Below, piece by piece: positions 55,074 to 64,000 of a DNA stretch of 64,000 nt. The first letter of the stretch is position 1. Each line of letters opens with the position of its first letter. A program made the translations under genes and the position numbers. Below the pieces are notes generated by a model. It was not told the origin of the DNA. It ran no database searches and saw only the letters and a program-made list of their open reading frames with translations. This DNA is from Streptomyces sp. 846.5 (GTDB lineage Bacteria > Actinomycetota > Actinomycetes > Streptomycetales > Streptomycetaceae), in NCBI RefSeq assembly GCF_004365705.1, contig NZ_SOBN01000001.1, positions 2,186,555-2,250,554 of the forward strand. Reading direction: 5' to 3'.

Positions 55074-55952
55074 GTGTCCCACACTCGTCGTACCGCAACA
55101 CTGCTGCGCATAGCCGGTACCGGCTCCGCAGCCCTCGCCCTCGGCCTCGGCGCCTCGGGCACCTCGTTCGCCCAGGGCCACGGCTGGAACGGCCACCGGG
55201 TCGGCTTCAGCGTCGGCCACGCGCAGCCCGCCATCGCCGGCGCCGGCAGCGACTGCGCCATCTCCACCCCGGACTCGCTGGTGCCGACCGCCGCGGGCAC
55301 CGTGCAGATCACCGTGTCCACCAGCGGCCAGGCCAACTGCGACGTCTCACTGGCCTCGTACCTGACCGAGGGCGCCACCTGGGCCACCTCGGGCACCCAG
55401 ACGCTGGTCGACGTCGCCCATGTCACCGTGCAGCCGGGCCAGTCGGCGAAGCTCTCGGTGAAGGTCCCGGACGCCGGCTGCTTCGGCCAGATCGACCTCT
55501 ACAAGGGGTCCAAGGTCTTCTCCGGCGACAACGCCCCGCACTACCCGCACGGCGTGTTCAACGGCGACAGCGCCCTGATCAAGTCCTGGAACGGCGGCAG
55601 CCAGCTCTGCTCGCCCACCCCCAGCACCTCGGCCTCGGCCTCGGCCACCCCGTCGGCCACCCCCAGCTCGGCCAGCCCGTCCTCGGCCGCGCCGTCCGAC
55701 AGCGCGTCCGCCTCGGCGAGCAGCTCGACCGGCACCGGCGCGTCCGCCTCGGCGTCCGCGTCCTCCTCGGTCGAGGCCAGCTCGTCCTCCAGCGCGGCTG
55801 CCAGCGCCAGCGCCACCCCCAGCGGCGGCGGGCTCGCCGACACCGGCAGCAGCGGCACCGGCACCATCGCCGGCATCGCCGGCGCCCTGGTCGTCGCGGG
55901 CGGTGCGGCGGTCTTCGCCCTGCGTCGCCGGGCTGCGGGCAACCACAGCTGA
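55074..55952 (+). CDS. Secreted LADTG cell-wall-anchored protein
   Basis: A 292-residue exported protein. Residues 1-33 are a signal peptide (TRRTATLLRIAGTGSAALALGLG, ending SFAQ). The globular part (about 34-180) has three cysteines (GSDCAIS, ANCDVS, AGCFGQ; a fourth is in QLCSPT) and the segment YKGSKVFSGDNAPHYPHGVFNGDSALIKSW, a recurrent streptomycete surface-protein motif. A Ser/Ala/Thr stalk follows (about 185-255), then LADTG, a hydrophobic helix and RRRAAG. Class E sortase anchoring is expected. GTG 55074 follows aagggaag. A strong hairpin ends the unit. Confidence 0.85.
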   Translation: MSHTRRTATLLRIAGTGSAALALGLGASGTSFAQGHGWNGHRVGFSVGHAQPAIAGAGSDCAISTPDSLVPTAAGTVQITVSTSGQANCDVSLASYLTEGATWATSGTQTLVDVAHVTVQPGQSAKLSVKVPDAGCFGQIDLYKGSKVFSGDNAPHYPHGVFNGDSALIKSWNGGSQLCSPTPSTSASASATPSATPSSASPSSAAPSDSASASASSSTGTGASASASASSSVEASSSSSAAASASATPSGGGLADTGSSGTGTIAGIAGALVVAGGAAVFALRRRAAGNHS

Positions 55953-55969
55953 TCCGCGGCACCGTTCGA

Positions 55970-56008
55970 ACTGCGGCCCGCACCGGTTGAACCGGTGCGG
56001 GCCGCAGT
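55970..56008. terminator. Perfect 39-bp palindromic hairpin after the LADTG gene
   Basis: ACTGCGGCCCGCACCGGTT (55970-55988), one central base, and its exact reverse complement (55990-56008). It starts 18 bp past the stop codon. There is no T-run. Confidence 0.85.
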
Positions 56009-56071
56009 CGTGTCACCAGCGGTTGTGTCACTGGAGACCCCGCCGGAAGATCCCCAATTGTGCAACCTACG

Positions 56072-57049
56072 ATGAGGGGCGTGCGTACACCCTTCTCCCT
56101 CCTCGCCGACCGCGTCACGGTCTCCGACCGGATCATCCGCTGGGCGGCATTCGCAACGCTGGTCATGAGCGTGCTGGTCGTGGTGACCGGCGGCGCGGTA
56201 CGGCTGACCAGCTCGGGGCTGGGCTGCCCGACCTGGCCGACCTGCACCGGCAGCAGCATCGCCACCACCCCCGCGATGGGCATCCACGGAATCATCGAGT
56301 TCGGCAACCGGATGCTCACCGACGTGCTCTGCGGGGTGATCGGACTGGCCATCATCGCCGCGCGCTGCGGCCGGCCCTGGCGGCGCAGCCTGACCCGGCT
56401 CGGCTGGGCGCAGTTCTGGGTGACGGTGGCTCAGGCGGTGCTGGGCGGGATCACCGTGCTGACGCACCTCAACCCCTTCATCGTGGCCTGCCACTTCCTG
56501 GCCTCGACGGTGCTGATCCTGACCGCGCTGGCGATGTGGCAGCGCAGCCGCGAGGGCGACGGCGATCCGGTGCGCACCGTCGGCCGGCCGGTGGTCCAGC
56601 TGTCGCGGCTGACCATCGCGGTGACCTCGGCGCTGATCGTGGCCGGCACCCTGGCCACCGGGACCGGCAAGCACTCGGGCGACGGCACCGCGGTCAAGCG
56701 GATGCCCTTCGACGCGGAGAGGATCACCCAGTTCCACGCCGACTTCGCCATGGTCACCATCGGCCTGTCGCTGGCGATGGTGTTCGTGCTGATGGCCGTG
56801 GACGCCCCGGCCGAACCGCGGCGGCGGGCCCGCGAGTTCTTCGTCGTACTGATGTCGCAGGCCGTCATCGGCTTCGTCCAGTACTTCACGCACACGCCCG
56901 AACTGCTGGTCGCGGTGCACCTGCTGGGGGCGGCGCTGGTCTGGGTGGCGGTGCTGCGGCTGCACCTGTCGCTGCGGACCCGGCCCGAGGTCGGTGCGTT
57001 GGCGCGGGCCGCGAACATCGAAGCAACGGCGCAGTTGGCAGAGGTCTAG
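56072..57049 (+). CDS. ctaA: Haem A synthase, COX15/CtaA family
   Basis: A 325-residue membrane enzyme that oxidises the C8 methyl of haem O to give haem A for cytochrome oxidase. Eight hydrophobic segments are visible. The first helix is followed by GGAVRLTSSGLGCPTWPTCTG (about residues 40-60), which holds the extracellular cysteine pair of bacterial CtaA. Histidines in IHGIIEFGNRM, ACHFLAS, FHADFAM and AVHLLGA are the haem ligands. ATG 56072 is used here, but TACGAT (56068-56073) could be a -10 box, in which case the mRNA would be leaderless from GTG 56081. The convergent end carries the long palindrome. Confidence 0.93.
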   Translation: MRGVRTPFSLLADRVTVSDRIIRWAAFATLVMSVLVVVTGGAVRLTSSGLGCPTWPTCTGSSIATTPAMGIHGIIEFGNRMLTDVLCGVIGLAIIAARCGRPWRRSLTRLGWAQFWVTVAQAVLGGITVLTHLNPFIVACHFLASTVLILTALAMWQRSREGDGDPVRTVGRPVVQLSRLTIAVTSALIVAGTLATGTGKHSGDGTAVKRMPFDAERITQFHADFAMVTIGLSLAMVFVLMAVDAPAEPRRRAREFFVVLMSQAVIGFVQYFTHTPELLVAVHLLGAALVWVAVLRLHLSLRTRPEVGALARAANIEATAQLAEV

Positions 57050-57078
57050 GGACCCCGCTGCGGACCGTAGTGGGCTGG

Positions 57079-57154
57079 TCGCGCAGTTCCCCGCGCCCCC
57101 AAGGGGCTGCAACTGGGCCAGTTGCACGTGCTAGGGGCGCGGGGAACTGCGCGA
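57079..57154. repeat. Long nested interspersed palindrome, full copy 2 (probable bidirectional terminator)
   Basis: Arms 57079-57099 and 57134-57154 are perfectly complementary over 21 bp (TCGCGCAGTTCCCCGCGCCC plus C). Inside is TGCAACTGG-g-CCAGTTGCA (57108-57126). The element matches the one at 33961-34057 in both arms and centre, and again lies between convergent gene ends. Confidence 0.85.
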
Positions 57155-57200
57155 ACAGCAACCAGGCACACGCCGCAGCCACGATCCGGCAGAACCGCCC

Positions 57201-57542
57201 TCAGACCTGGGTGCCGCCGAGCTGCAGGCCCGCCATGCGCTTCCACTCGTACGCGCTGGTGCGGACCTTCAGGCCAAGCTCGCCCTCGAAGGACTCGTGC
57301 ACGGTGATCCCGGACAGCTCAACCGCCCGGTCCGCCACCGCGACGCTCGGCGCCACCTGGTCGCCCCACGCGCCGTCCGCGCCGACCAGGGCGATCCGGG
57401 TGGAGATCCCGCCGATGTACTCGACGACCCCGTCGGCGCTCCCGCCGTGGGCCGCCGCGAAGGCCTTGATGTGCTTGGCGATGCGGGCCGCGCGGCGCTC
57501 GTCACGTGCGGAGGGGGCGGCGGGAGTGGTCGTTTCGCTCAT
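57201..57542 (-). CDS. Small conserved protein of unknown function
   Basis: A 113-residue soluble protein. It has an N-terminal charged helix (ARDERRAARIAKHIKAFAAAHGG, about residues 12-34) followed by a beta-rich part, GGISTRIALVGADGAWGDQVAP, AVELSGITVHESF and KVRTSAYEWKRMAG. I do not recognise a named family; a gene of this kind next to ctaB is, as far as I recall, conserved in streptomycetes. It reads in the same direction as ctaB but is separated from it by a strong hairpin. Confidence 0.75.
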   Translation of the reverse strand: MSETTTPAAPSARDERRAARIAKHIKAFAAAHGGSADGVVEYIGGISTRIALVGADGAWGDQVAPSVAVADRAVELSGITVHESFEGELGLKVRTSAYEWKRMAGLQLGGTQV

Positions 57543-57581
57543 ACGGCTGATGCTACCCACGGGTACTCCCCGGCACGACAG

Positions 57582-57613
57582 CGCCCCGATGTGCCACGTG
57601 GCACATCGGGGCG
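57582..57613. terminator. Perfect 32-bp palindromic hairpin downstream of ctaB
   Basis: CGCCCCGATGTGCCAC (57582-57597) and its exact reverse complement (57598-57613) meet without a spacer. It lies 18 bp past the ctaB stop on the minus strand and probably ends that transcript. Confidence 0.8.
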
Positions 57614-57631
57614 GAGGACAGTCCTGCGCGG

Positions 57632-58573
57632 CTACTTCAGGAAGGGGTCGATCGCGATCTCGACGAACAGCAGCGTCAGATAGGTGATGGACCAGTGGAA
57701 CAGCCGCATCTCCTTCAGCTTGGCGCCGACCACCCCGGCCCTGGCCCGGGAGAGCAGGCCGTGCGCCTCCTTCAGCCAGAAGGCGCCCAGCACCACGGCC
57801 GACACCGGGTAGAGCAGGCTGGTGTGGGCCAGCGGCCACAGCGCCAGCGACACCGCGACCATCGCCCAGCTGTACGCCACGATCTGCTTGGCGACGGCCT
57901 CGTTGGTGGCGATCACCGGCAGCATCGGGATGCCCGCGTTGGCGTAGTCCTCCTTCACCTTCATCGACAGCGGCCAGTAGTGCGGCGGCGTCCAGAGGAA
58001 GATGACCAGGAACAGCACCACCGGCGCCCAGCTGAGCGAGTCGGTGACCGCGGCCCAGCCGATGAACACCGGCATGCAGCCGGCGATGCCGCCCCAGACG
58101 ATGTTCTGCGAGGTGCGGCGCTTCAGCCCGAGGGTGTAGACGAAGACGTAGAACAGCAGTGCCGCCAGGGCCAGCGCCGCCGAAAGCGGGTTGACCAGCG
58201 CGGCCAGCCAGACCGTGGAGCCGATCGCCAGCGCGATCCCGAAGACCAGGCACTCGCGCGGCGACACCATGCCGGTGACCAGCGGGCGGCGCTCGGTGCG
58301 GTGCATCAGTGCGTCGATGTCGCGGTCGATGTACATGTTGAGGGCGTTGGCGCCACCGGCCGACAGATAGCCGCCCACGACGACGTACAGCACCAGCAGC
58401 AGGTCCGGGACACCGCGCTGCGCCAGGAACATCACCGGGACGGTGGTGATCAGCAGCAGCTCGATGATCCGCGGTTTGGTCAGTGCGACGAATGCCCCGA
58501 CACGGGCCGGCAGCGGCCGATGCCCGGGGTTCGCCTTGACCAGCCCGGCTGGGCGGGTTTCGACGGCGGTCAC
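57632..58573 (-). CDS. ctaB: Protohaem IX farnesyltransferase (haem O synthase)
   Basis: A 313-residue UbiA-family prenyltransferase that adds a farnesyl group to haem B. It has nine hydrophobic segments and the two Asp-rich motifs: [23 protein letters not shown] (about residues 79-101) and [16 protein letters not shown] (about 204-219). [20 protein letters not shown] near the N-terminus is also typical. GTG 58573 is the likely start. With ctaA, 1.5 kb away, it makes haem A for the terminal oxidase. It is divergent from the pentose-phosphate operon. Confidence 0.95.
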   Translation of the reverse strand: MTAVETRPAGLVKANPGHRPLPARVGAFVALTKPRIIELLLITTVPVMFLAQRGVPDLLLVLYVVVGGYLSAGGANALNMYIDRDIDALMHRTERRPLVTGMVSPRECLVFGIALAIGSTVWLAALVNPLSAALALAALLFYVFVYTLGLKRRTSQNIVWGGIAGCMPVFIGWAAVTDSLSWAPVVLFLVIFLWTPPHYWPLSMKVKEDYANAGIPMLPVIATNEAVAKQIVAYSWAMVAVSLALWPLAHTSLLYPVSAVVLGAFWLKEAHGLLSRARAGVVGAKLKEMRLFHWSITYLTLLFVEIAIDPFLK

Positions 58574-58972
58574 GAACACCCCTGGTTGATGGAGAGCCGC
58601 AGGACCGGGACGAGGCCCGGCGGCCCTGCGCGTACCACGCCACCTTAGACGTTGCATATGTCGGCTTCGGCGCGGGGTCCCGGTTCCGGTAACCGTGTTG
58701 CACCGTTCAGCGGGCGGTTCCCCGGACGATCCCTCAGGCTGCCATATAGGAGTTACCGCCGAGGACGGGCTGCCGGTCGCCTGGAATGCGTCCCGTGTTC
58801 GTGCGGTTGCTCCGGGGTGGTTGCCCACGCTCCGGAACGCAGAGAACCAGTGAACGCATGAGCGGTAGGCTCGCCTCGTACAGCGGGTCAACGCTCTGTG
58901 ACCAGGGTCCGCCACCGTCGACGGTCCACGGCACCGGGTCGAATGACGATATGGAAGGAGCCCTGATTCAGG
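58574..58972. other. Divergent intergenic region between ctaB and tkt
   Basis: A 399-bp gap that must hold the promoters of ctaB and of the tkt-tal-zwf-opcA operon. It contains a perfect 12-bp palindrome ACCGTCGACGGT (58914-58925) about 48 bp before tkt. Short ORFs here have no coding support, and I see no conserved RNA motif. Confidence 0.5.
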
Positions 58973-61054
58973 GTGAGTACGAAGCCGAGCAACACCTTTG
59001 AGTGGACCGAGCTCGACCGGCGGGCGGTGGACACTGTCCGGGTTCTGGCGGCGGACGCCGTGCAGAAGGTCGGGAACGGCCACCCGGGCACGGCGATGTC
59101 GCTGGCCCCGGCCGCGTACCTGATTTTCCAGCGGTTCCTGCAGCACGACCCGGCGGACCCGGCCTGGACCGGACGCGACCGCTTCGTGCTGTCGCCCGGA
59201 CACACCAGCCTGACCCTCTACATCCAGCTCTACCTGTCCGGGTACGGACTGACGCTGGAGGACCTCAAGTCGTTCCGGGTGTGGGGTTCGCTGACCCCCG
59301 GTCACCCCGAGCACGGTCACACCGCGGGTGTGGAGACCACCACCGGTCCGCTGGGCCAGGGAGTGGGCAACGCGGTCGGCATGGCGATGGCCGCGCGCTA
59401 CGAGCGCGGTCTGTTCGACCCCGAGGCCCCCGCCGGGGCCTCGCCGTTCGACCACACCATCTGGGGCATCTGCTCGGACGGCGACCTGGAGGAGGGCGTC
59501 TCCGGCGAGGCCTCCTCGCTCGCGGGCCACCAGAAGCTGGGCAACCTGGTGTTCCTGTACGACGACAACCACATCTCCATCGAGGGCGACACCGAGACCG
59601 CGTTCTCCGAGGACGTCCTCAAGCGCTACGAGGCCTACGGCTGGCACGTCCAGCGCGTCGCCCCGGCCGCCGACGGCGACCTGGACCCCAAGGCGCTGCA
59701 CGACGCCATGGTCATCGCCAAGGCCGAGACCGAGCGCCCCTCGATCATCGCGATGCGCACGGTCATCGCCTGGCCGGCCCCCAACGCCAAGGGCACCGAG
59801 GAGTCGCACGGCTCCGCCCTGGGCGCCGACGAGGTCGCCGCCACCAAGCGCGTGCTGGGTTTCGACCCGGAGCAGTCCTTCGAGGTCACCGAGCAGGTCC
59901 TGGCCCACGCCCGCGAGGTCGGCGACCGCGGCCGTGAGGCGCACGCCGCCTGGACCAAGCGGTTCGAGGACTGGCGCACCGCCAACCCGCAGCGCGCCGC
60001 CGAGTTCGACCGCATCGCGGCCGGCCGACTGCCCGACGGCTGGGAGAACGCCGTCCCGTCCTTCCCGGCGGGCAAGGACGTGGCCACCCGCAAGGCCTCG
60101 GGCGAGTTCCTCAAGGCCGTCGGCGCGGTGGTCCCGGAGCTGTGGGGCGGCTCGGCCGACCTGGCCGGCTCCAACCTGACCACCATCGACGCGAACTCCT
60201 CGTTCCTCCCCGCGGGCAACCCGCTGGCGTCGGCCGACCCGTACGGGCGCACGATCCACTTCGGGATCCGCGAGCACGCCATGGGCGCGGCCATGAACGG
60301 CATCGCGCTGCACGGCAATACCCGGATCTACGGCGGCACCTTCCTCACCTTCTCGGACTACATGCGCGGCGCGGTCCGCCTGGCCGCGCTGATGAAGCTG
60401 CCGGTGACCTACGTGTGGACGCACGACTCCATCGGCCTGGGCGAGGACGGCCCCACCCACCAGCCGGTCGAGCACATGGCCGCGCTGCGCGCCATCCCGG
60501 GGCTGAACATGGTGCGCCCCGCGGACGCCAACGAGACCGCGGCGGTGTGGGCCGAGGTGCTGCGCCGGCACGACGCCAACCCGGCCCCGCACGGCCTGGC
60601 GCTGACCCGGCAGAACGTGCCGACGTACGAGGCCAACCCGCACGCGGCCAAGGGCGGCTACGTGCTGTTCGAGGCCGAGGGCGGCGCCGCCCAGGTGATC
60701 CTGATCGGCACCGGCTCCGAGGTCCAGCTCGCGGTCGCCGCGCGCGAGAAGCTGCAGGCCGAGGGCATCCCCACCCGCGTGGTCTCGATGCCGTGCGTGG
60801 AGTGGTTCCAGGAGCAGGACCTCGCCTACCGCGACAGCGTGCTGCCCCCGGCCGTCCGGGCCCGCGTCGCCGTCGAGGCCGGCATCGCGCTGACCTGGTA
60901 CCGCTACGTCGGCGACGCCGGACGCATCGTCAGCCTGGAGCACTTCGGCGCCTCCGCCGACTACAAGGTGCTCTACAAGGAGTTCGGCCTCACCGACGAC
61001 GCCGTGGTCACCGCCGCCCACGAGTCGCTCGCCGACCTCGCCTCGGGCCGCTGA
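58973..61054 (+). CDS. tkt: Transketolase
   Basis: A 693-residue thiamine-diphosphate enzyme of the pentose phosphate pathway, moving two-carbon units between ketoses and aldoses. It shows [18 protein letters not shown] (about residues 37-54), [16 protein letters not shown], the ThDP/Mg motif [18 protein letters not shown] with [11 protein letters not shown] (about 163-205), EGPTHQP-type [13 protein letters not shown] and a C-terminal transketolase domain. GTG 58973 gives the usual N-terminus; ggaaggag lies somewhat far upstream (about 12 bases). It is first in the operon with tal, zwf and opcA. Confidence 0.95.
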   Translation: MSTKPSNTFEWTELDRRAVDTVRVLAADAVQKVGNGHPGTAMSLAPAAYLIFQRFLQHDPADPAWTGRDRFVLSPGHTSLTLYIQLYLSGYGLTLEDLKSFRVWGSLTPGHPEHGHTAGVETTTGPLGQGVGNAVGMAMAARYERGLFDPEAPAGASPFDHTIWGICSDGDLEEGVSGEASSLAGHQKLGNLVFLYDDNHISIEGDTETAFSEDVLKRYEAYGWHVQRVAPAADGDLDPKALHDAMVIAKAETERPSIIAMRTVIAWPAPNAKGTEESHGSALGADEVAATKRVLGFDPEQSFEVTEQVLAHAREVGDRGREAHAAWTKRFEDWRTANPQRAAEFDRIAAGRLPDGWENAVPSFPAGKDVATRKASGEFLKAVGAVVPELWGGSADLAGSNLTTIDANSSFLPAGNPLASADPYGRTIHFGIREHAMGAAMNGIALHGNTRIYGGTFLTFSDYMRGAVRLAALMKLPVTYVWTHDSIGLGEDGPTHQPVEHMAALRAIPGLNMVRPADANETAAVWAEVLRRHDANPAPHGLALTRQNVPTYEANPHAAKGGYVLFEAEGGAAQVILIGTGSEVQLAVAAREKLQAEGIPTRVVSMPCVEWFQEQDLAYRDSVLPPAVRARVAVEAGIALTWYRYVGDAGRIVSLEHFGASADYKVLYKEFGLTDDAVVTAAHESLADLASGR

Positions 61055-61108
61055 GCAGTCCAGCCATCGAACAGCCAGTACGAACCAGAGAAAGAAGTGA
61101 CGAGGATC

Positions 61109-62239
61109 ATGACTGACGCTCTGAAGCGCCTCAGCGACGAAGGCGTGGCGATCTGGCTGGACGACCTCAGCCGCACCCGCCTGACCTCCGGCAACCTGGC
61201 CGAGCTGGTCCGTGACAAGCACGTCGTCGGGGTCACCACCAACCCGACCATCTTCCAGAAGGCCATCGGCGGCAGCTCCGACGCCTACGACGCGCAGCTC
61301 CGCGACCTCGCGGTGCGCGGCGTCACGGTCGACGAGGCCGTCCGGATGATGACCGCCGCCGACGTCCGCGAGGCCGCCGACGTGCTGCGTCCGGTCTACG
61401 ACGCCAGCAACGGCCGCGACGGCCGGGTCTCCATCGAGGTCGACCCGCGGCTGGCCCACAACACCGAGGCGACCATCGCCGAGGCCAAGCAGCTGGCCTG
61501 GCTGGTGGACCGTCCCAACACCCTGATCAAGATCCCGGCGACCAAGGCCGGGCTGCCGGCCATCGCCACCGTCCTCGGCGAGGGCATCAGCGTGAACGTG
61601 ACGCTGATCTTCTCGCTGGAGCGCTACCGCGGCGTCATGGACGCCTTCCTGACCGGCCTGGAGACGGCCAAGGCCAACGGCCAGGACCTGTCCTCCATCG
61701 AGTCCGTCGCCTCCTTCTTCGTGTCCCGGGTGGACACCGAGATCGACAAGCGCCTCGACAAGCTGGCCACCCCCGAGGCCAAGGCCGCCAAGAGCAAGGC
61801 CGCCGTCGCCAACGCGCAGCTGGCCTACCAGGCCTACGAGGAGGTCTTCAGTTCGGACCGCTGGGCGGCCCTGGCCGAGGCCGGCGCCAAGCCGCAGCGT
61901 CCGCTGTGGGCCTCCACCGGCGTCAAGGACCCGTCCCTGGACGACACCCTCTACGTGGTCGAGCTGGTCGCCCCGGGCACGGTCAACACCATGCCCGAGG
62001 CCACGCTGAACGCGGTCGCCGACCACGGCGTCGTCCGCGGCGACAGCGTCACCGGCAGCTACGCCGCGGCGCAGGCCGTCATGGACGAGCTGGCCGGGCT
62101 GGGGATCTCCTACGACGACGTCGTCCAGGTGCTGGAGGACGAGGGCGTGGAGAAGTTCGAGGCGTCCTGGAAGGAACTGCTCGACACCGTCTCCGCCTCG
62201 CTCGCGAAGTTCGCCCCGAAGGGGGGCACCGCGAAGTGA
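61109..62239 (+). CDS. tal: Transaldolase
   Basis: A 376-residue TalB/TalC-type aldolase that transfers a dihydroxyacetone unit. It has [13 protein letters not shown] (about residues 45-57), [10 protein letters not shown] (about 111), the Schiff-base lysine in [16 protein letters not shown] (Lys about 138), [35 protein letters not shown] and [15 protein letters not shown] 61109 has gaggat just upstream; GTG 61097 is possible. Its stop overlaps the zwf GTG (GTGA). Confidence 0.95.
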   Translation: MTDALKRLSDEGVAIWLDDLSRTRLTSGNLAELVRDKHVVGVTTNPTIFQKAIGGSSDAYDAQLRDLAVRGVTVDEAVRMMTAADVREAADVLRPVYDASNGRDGRVSIEVDPRLAHNTEATIAEAKQLAWLVDRPNTLIKIPATKAGLPAIATVLGEGISVNVTLIFSLERYRGVMDAFLTGLETAKANGQDLSSIESVASFFVSRVDTEIDKRLDKLATPEAKAAKSKAAVANAQLAYQAYEEVFSSDRWAALAEAGAKPQRPLWASTGVKDPSLDDTLYVVELVAPGTVNTMPEATLNAVADHGVVRGDSVTGSYAAAQAVMDELAGLGISYDDVVQVLEDEGVEKFEASWKELLDTVSASLAKFAPKGGTAK

Positions 62240-63807
62240 GTGAGGACGCCTCAGCAGTACTCGAGGAGGACACGGGCGTCGTCGACGCCTGGGTCAATCC
62301 GCTGCGTGATCCGGCGGACCGCCGACTGCCCCGGATCGCGGGCCCGTCCGGGCTGGTGATCTTCGGGGTCACCGGCGACCTGTCCCGCAAGAAGCTGATG
62401 CCGGCCGTCTACGACCTGGCCAACCGGGGTCTGCTGCCGCCGGGCTTCTCGCTGATCGGCTTCGCCCGCCGCGACTGGGAGGACGAGGACTTCGCCAAGG
62501 TCGTCCACGACTCCGTCAAGGAGCACGCGCGCACGCCCTTCCGCGAGGAGGTCTGGCAGCAGCTCGCCAAGGGCATGCGCTTCGTCCAGGGCGAGTTCGT
62601 CGACGACGACGCCTTCGAGAAGCTCCGCGAGACCATCGAGGAGCTCGACAAGGCCCAGGGGACGGGTGGGAACTTCGCGTTCTACCTGTCGGTGCCGCCG
62701 AAGTTCTTCCCGCAGGTGGTGCAGCAGCTCAAGGCGCACGGCCTGGCCGATCCGCCCAAGGGTTCCTGGCGCCGGGCGGTCATCGAGAAGCCCTTCGGCC
62801 ACGACCTGAAGAGCGCTCAGGAGCTCAACCAGGTCGTGCACTCGGTGTTCCCGCGCGACGAGGTCTTCCGGATCGACCACTACCTGGGCAAGGAGACGGT
62901 CCAGAACATCCTGGCGCTGCGGTTCGCCAACTCGATGTTCGAACCGATCTGGAACCGCTCGTACGTGGACCACGTGCAGATCACCATGGCCGAGGACATC
63001 GGCATCGGCGGCCGCGCGGGCTACTACGACGGCATCGGCTCGGCCCGCGACGTCATCCAGAACCACCTGCTGCAGCTCCTGGCGCTGACCGCGATCGAGG
63101 AGCCCGCGTCCTTCCACCCCAAGGCCCTGGTCGCCGAGAAGCTCAAGGTCCTCTCGGCGGTGCGGATCCCCAAGGACCTGGGCCGGCACACCGTACGCGG
63201 CCAGTACACCCACGGCTGGCAGGGCGGCGAGGAGGTGCTCGGCTACCTGGAGGAGGAGGGCATCGACCCCAAGTCCACCACCGACACCTACGCCGCGGTG
63301 AAGCTGGAGATCAACAACCGGCGCTGGGCCGGGGTGCCGTTCTACCTGCGCACCGGCAAGCGCCTGGGCCGACGGGTCACCGAGATCGCGGTGGTCTTCC
63401 AGCGCGCTCCCTACCTGCCCTTCGACTCCTCGGCCACCGAGGAGCTGGGGCAGAACGCCCTGGTCATCCGGGTCCAGCCGGACGAGGGCGTGACCATGCG
63501 GTTCGGATCCAAGGTGCCCGGCACCTCGATGGAGGTCCGGGACGTGAGCATGGACTTCGCCTACGGCGAGTCGTTCACCGAGTCCAGCCCCGAGGCCTAC
63601 GAGCGGCTGATCCTGGACGTGCTGCTGGGCGACGCCAACCTGTTCCCGCGGCACCAGGAGGTCGAGGAGTCCTGGCGGATCCTGGACCCGATCGAGGCGT
63701 ACTGGGACAAGCACGGCAGGCCCGCCGGGTACGAGTCGGGTACCTGGGGCCCGGCCGAGGCGGACGAGATGCTCGCACGAGACGGTAGGAGCTGGCGCCG
63801 GCCATGA
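62236..63807 (+). CDS. zwf: Glucose-6-phosphate 1-dehydrogenase
   Basis: A 523-residue NADP-dependent enzyme that opens the oxidative pentose phosphate pathway. The coenzyme loop [18 protein letters not shown] (about residues 38-55), substrate-binding [10 protein letters not shown] and the catalytic [13 protein letters not shown] (about 215-227) are intact. [19 protein letters not shown] and YLRTGKRL are also typical. It is coupled by overlap to tal and to opcA. Confidence 0.96.
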   Translation: MSEDASAVLEEDTGVVDAWVNPLRDPADRRLPRIAGPSGLVIFGVTGDLSRKKLMPAVYDLANRGLLPPGFSLIGFARRDWEDEDFAKVVHDSVKEHARTPFREEVWQQLAKGMRFVQGEFVDDDAFEKLRETIEELDKAQGTGGNFAFYLSVPPKFFPQVVQQLKAHGLADPPKGSWRRAVIEKPFGHDLKSAQELNQVVHSVFPRDEVFRIDHYLGKETVQNILALRFANSMFEPIWNRSYVDHVQITMAEDIGIGGRAGYYDGIGSARDVIQNHLLQLLALTAIEEPASFHPKALVAEKLKVLSAVRIPKDLGRHTVRGQYTHGWQGGEEVLGYLEEEGIDPKSTTDTYAAVKLEINNRRWAGVPFYLRTGKRLGRRVTEIAVVFQRAPYLPFDSSATEELGQNALVIRVQPDEGVTMRFGSKVPGTSMEVRDVSMDFAYGESFTESSPEAYERLILDVLLGDANLFPRHQEVEESWRILDPIEAYWDKHGRPAGYESGTWGPAEADEMLARDGRSWRRP

Positions 63808-64000
63808 AAATCGACCTCACGGACACCACCTCCAGCAAGATCAACTCCGGCCTCGTCGAAGCCCGCAGGGCCATCGGCACCGGCGCCATCGGGATGGTGC
63901 TGACGCTGGTCATCGTCACCGACGAGGGCAGCGCCTACGACGCCCTCAAGGCGGCCGGCGACGCCTCCCGCGAGCACCCCTCGCGGATCCTCGCGGTCAT
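63804..64000 (+). CDS. opcA: OpcA, glucose-6-phosphate dehydrogenase assembly protein (cut by window end)
   Basis: Only about 65 N-terminal residues are in the window. The start [25 protein letters not shown] and the following GMVLTLVIVTDEGSAYDALKAA match OpcA, which helps G6PDH reach its active oligomer and is regularly encoded just after zwf in actinobacteria. The ATG overlaps the zwf stop (ATGA). Confidence 0.9.
   Translation, partial: MKIDLTDTTSSKINSGLVEARRAIGTGAIGMVLTLVIVTDEGSAYDALKAAGDASREHPSRILAV

Noticed and set aside
58652-58861. Small ORF in the ctaB-tkt gap
   Set aside because: No ribosome site, no codon-position bias and an Arg/Gly/Pro composition as expected from random GC-rich sequence.
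57632-62026. A minus-strand open frame of over 1400 codons running through tkt, tal and zwf and into ctaB
   Set aside because: It is the antisense of high-GC3 genes with clear motifs; only the ctaB part (57632-58573) encodes a recognisable protein.

Overview
The window reads as core chromosome of a high-GC actinomycete, most likely a member of the Streptomycetaceae (Streptomyces, Kitasatospora or Streptacidiphilus; the genus cannot be fixed from sequence alone). The evidence is very high GC at third codon positions, many GTG starts, long chains of ATGA/GTGA gene overlaps, LAxTG wall proteins with Ser/Ala-rich stalks, and a suf - ABC transporter - ctaA - ctaB - tkt - tal - zwf - opcA order that I recall as conserved in streptomycetes. 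I see no rRNA, tRNA, CRISPR array, insertion sequence or prophage.

Region 1 (1-22573) is a large cobalamin (B12) locus. It begins after the 3' end of an FAD-dependent oxidoreductase and a small membrane protein. Two transcription units, cobD-cobQ-cobN-chelatase-cobO-cobB (1306-11427) and cobI-cobM-cobL-cbiG/cobJ-cobH-cbiX-cobC (15540-22573), each start with the same kind of promoter (TTGAC, 18-bp spacer, TGGKAT), a cobalamin riboswitch, and a tiny leader ORF beginning Met-Arg. The leader stop codon touches or overlaps the GTG start of the first cob gene. Between the two units lie two minus-strand genes: a large LuxR-type ATPase regulator and a shorter paralogue of it that lacks the DNA-binding end. 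Corrin-ring methylation, lactone opening, amidation, late cobalt insertion, adenosylation and aminopropanol attachment are covered. CobA, CobK, the C1 methylation enzyme, CobU/P, CobS/V and CobT are not in the window.

Region 2 (22574-33022) is mixed: a Tat-exported polysaccharide lyase family 8 enzyme, a convergent LAETG wall protein, uracil-DNA glycosylase, a rhomboid-like membrane protein, an amidohydrolase and aminopeptidase N. Region 3 (31511-37101) is a hexuronate oxidation locus: uronate dehydrogenase, 5-dehydro-4-deoxyglucarate dehydratase, a ketoglutarate-semialdehyde-type dehydrogenase, an IclR regulator, and an unrecognised 379-residue protein. The lyase of region 2 could supply uronates to it. 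Region 4 (37183-46006) holds a two-domain TerD protein, the proline catabolic pair (proline dehydrogenase and PruA) with a PucR-type activator, two conserved proteins of unknown function and a damaged small membrane gene.

Region 5 (46100-52997) is the minus-strand suf iron-sulfur operon, sufR-B-D-Rieske-C-S-U-T, closed by a strong hairpin. An iron-box-like site lies upstream of sufR. Region 6 (53055-58573) has a divergent ABC exporter, an LADTG wall protein, haem A synthase, a small conserved protein and haem O synthase. Region 7 (58973-64000) starts the pentose-phosphate operon tkt-tal-zwf-opcA, cut by the window end.

Two repeat families stand out. One is a long nested palindrome present in two full copies between convergent genes, plus a single arm elsewhere. 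The other is a 40-bp G/C-rich repeat found once between genes and once inside the 3' end of the ABC ATPase gene, where it supplies a C-terminal tail.
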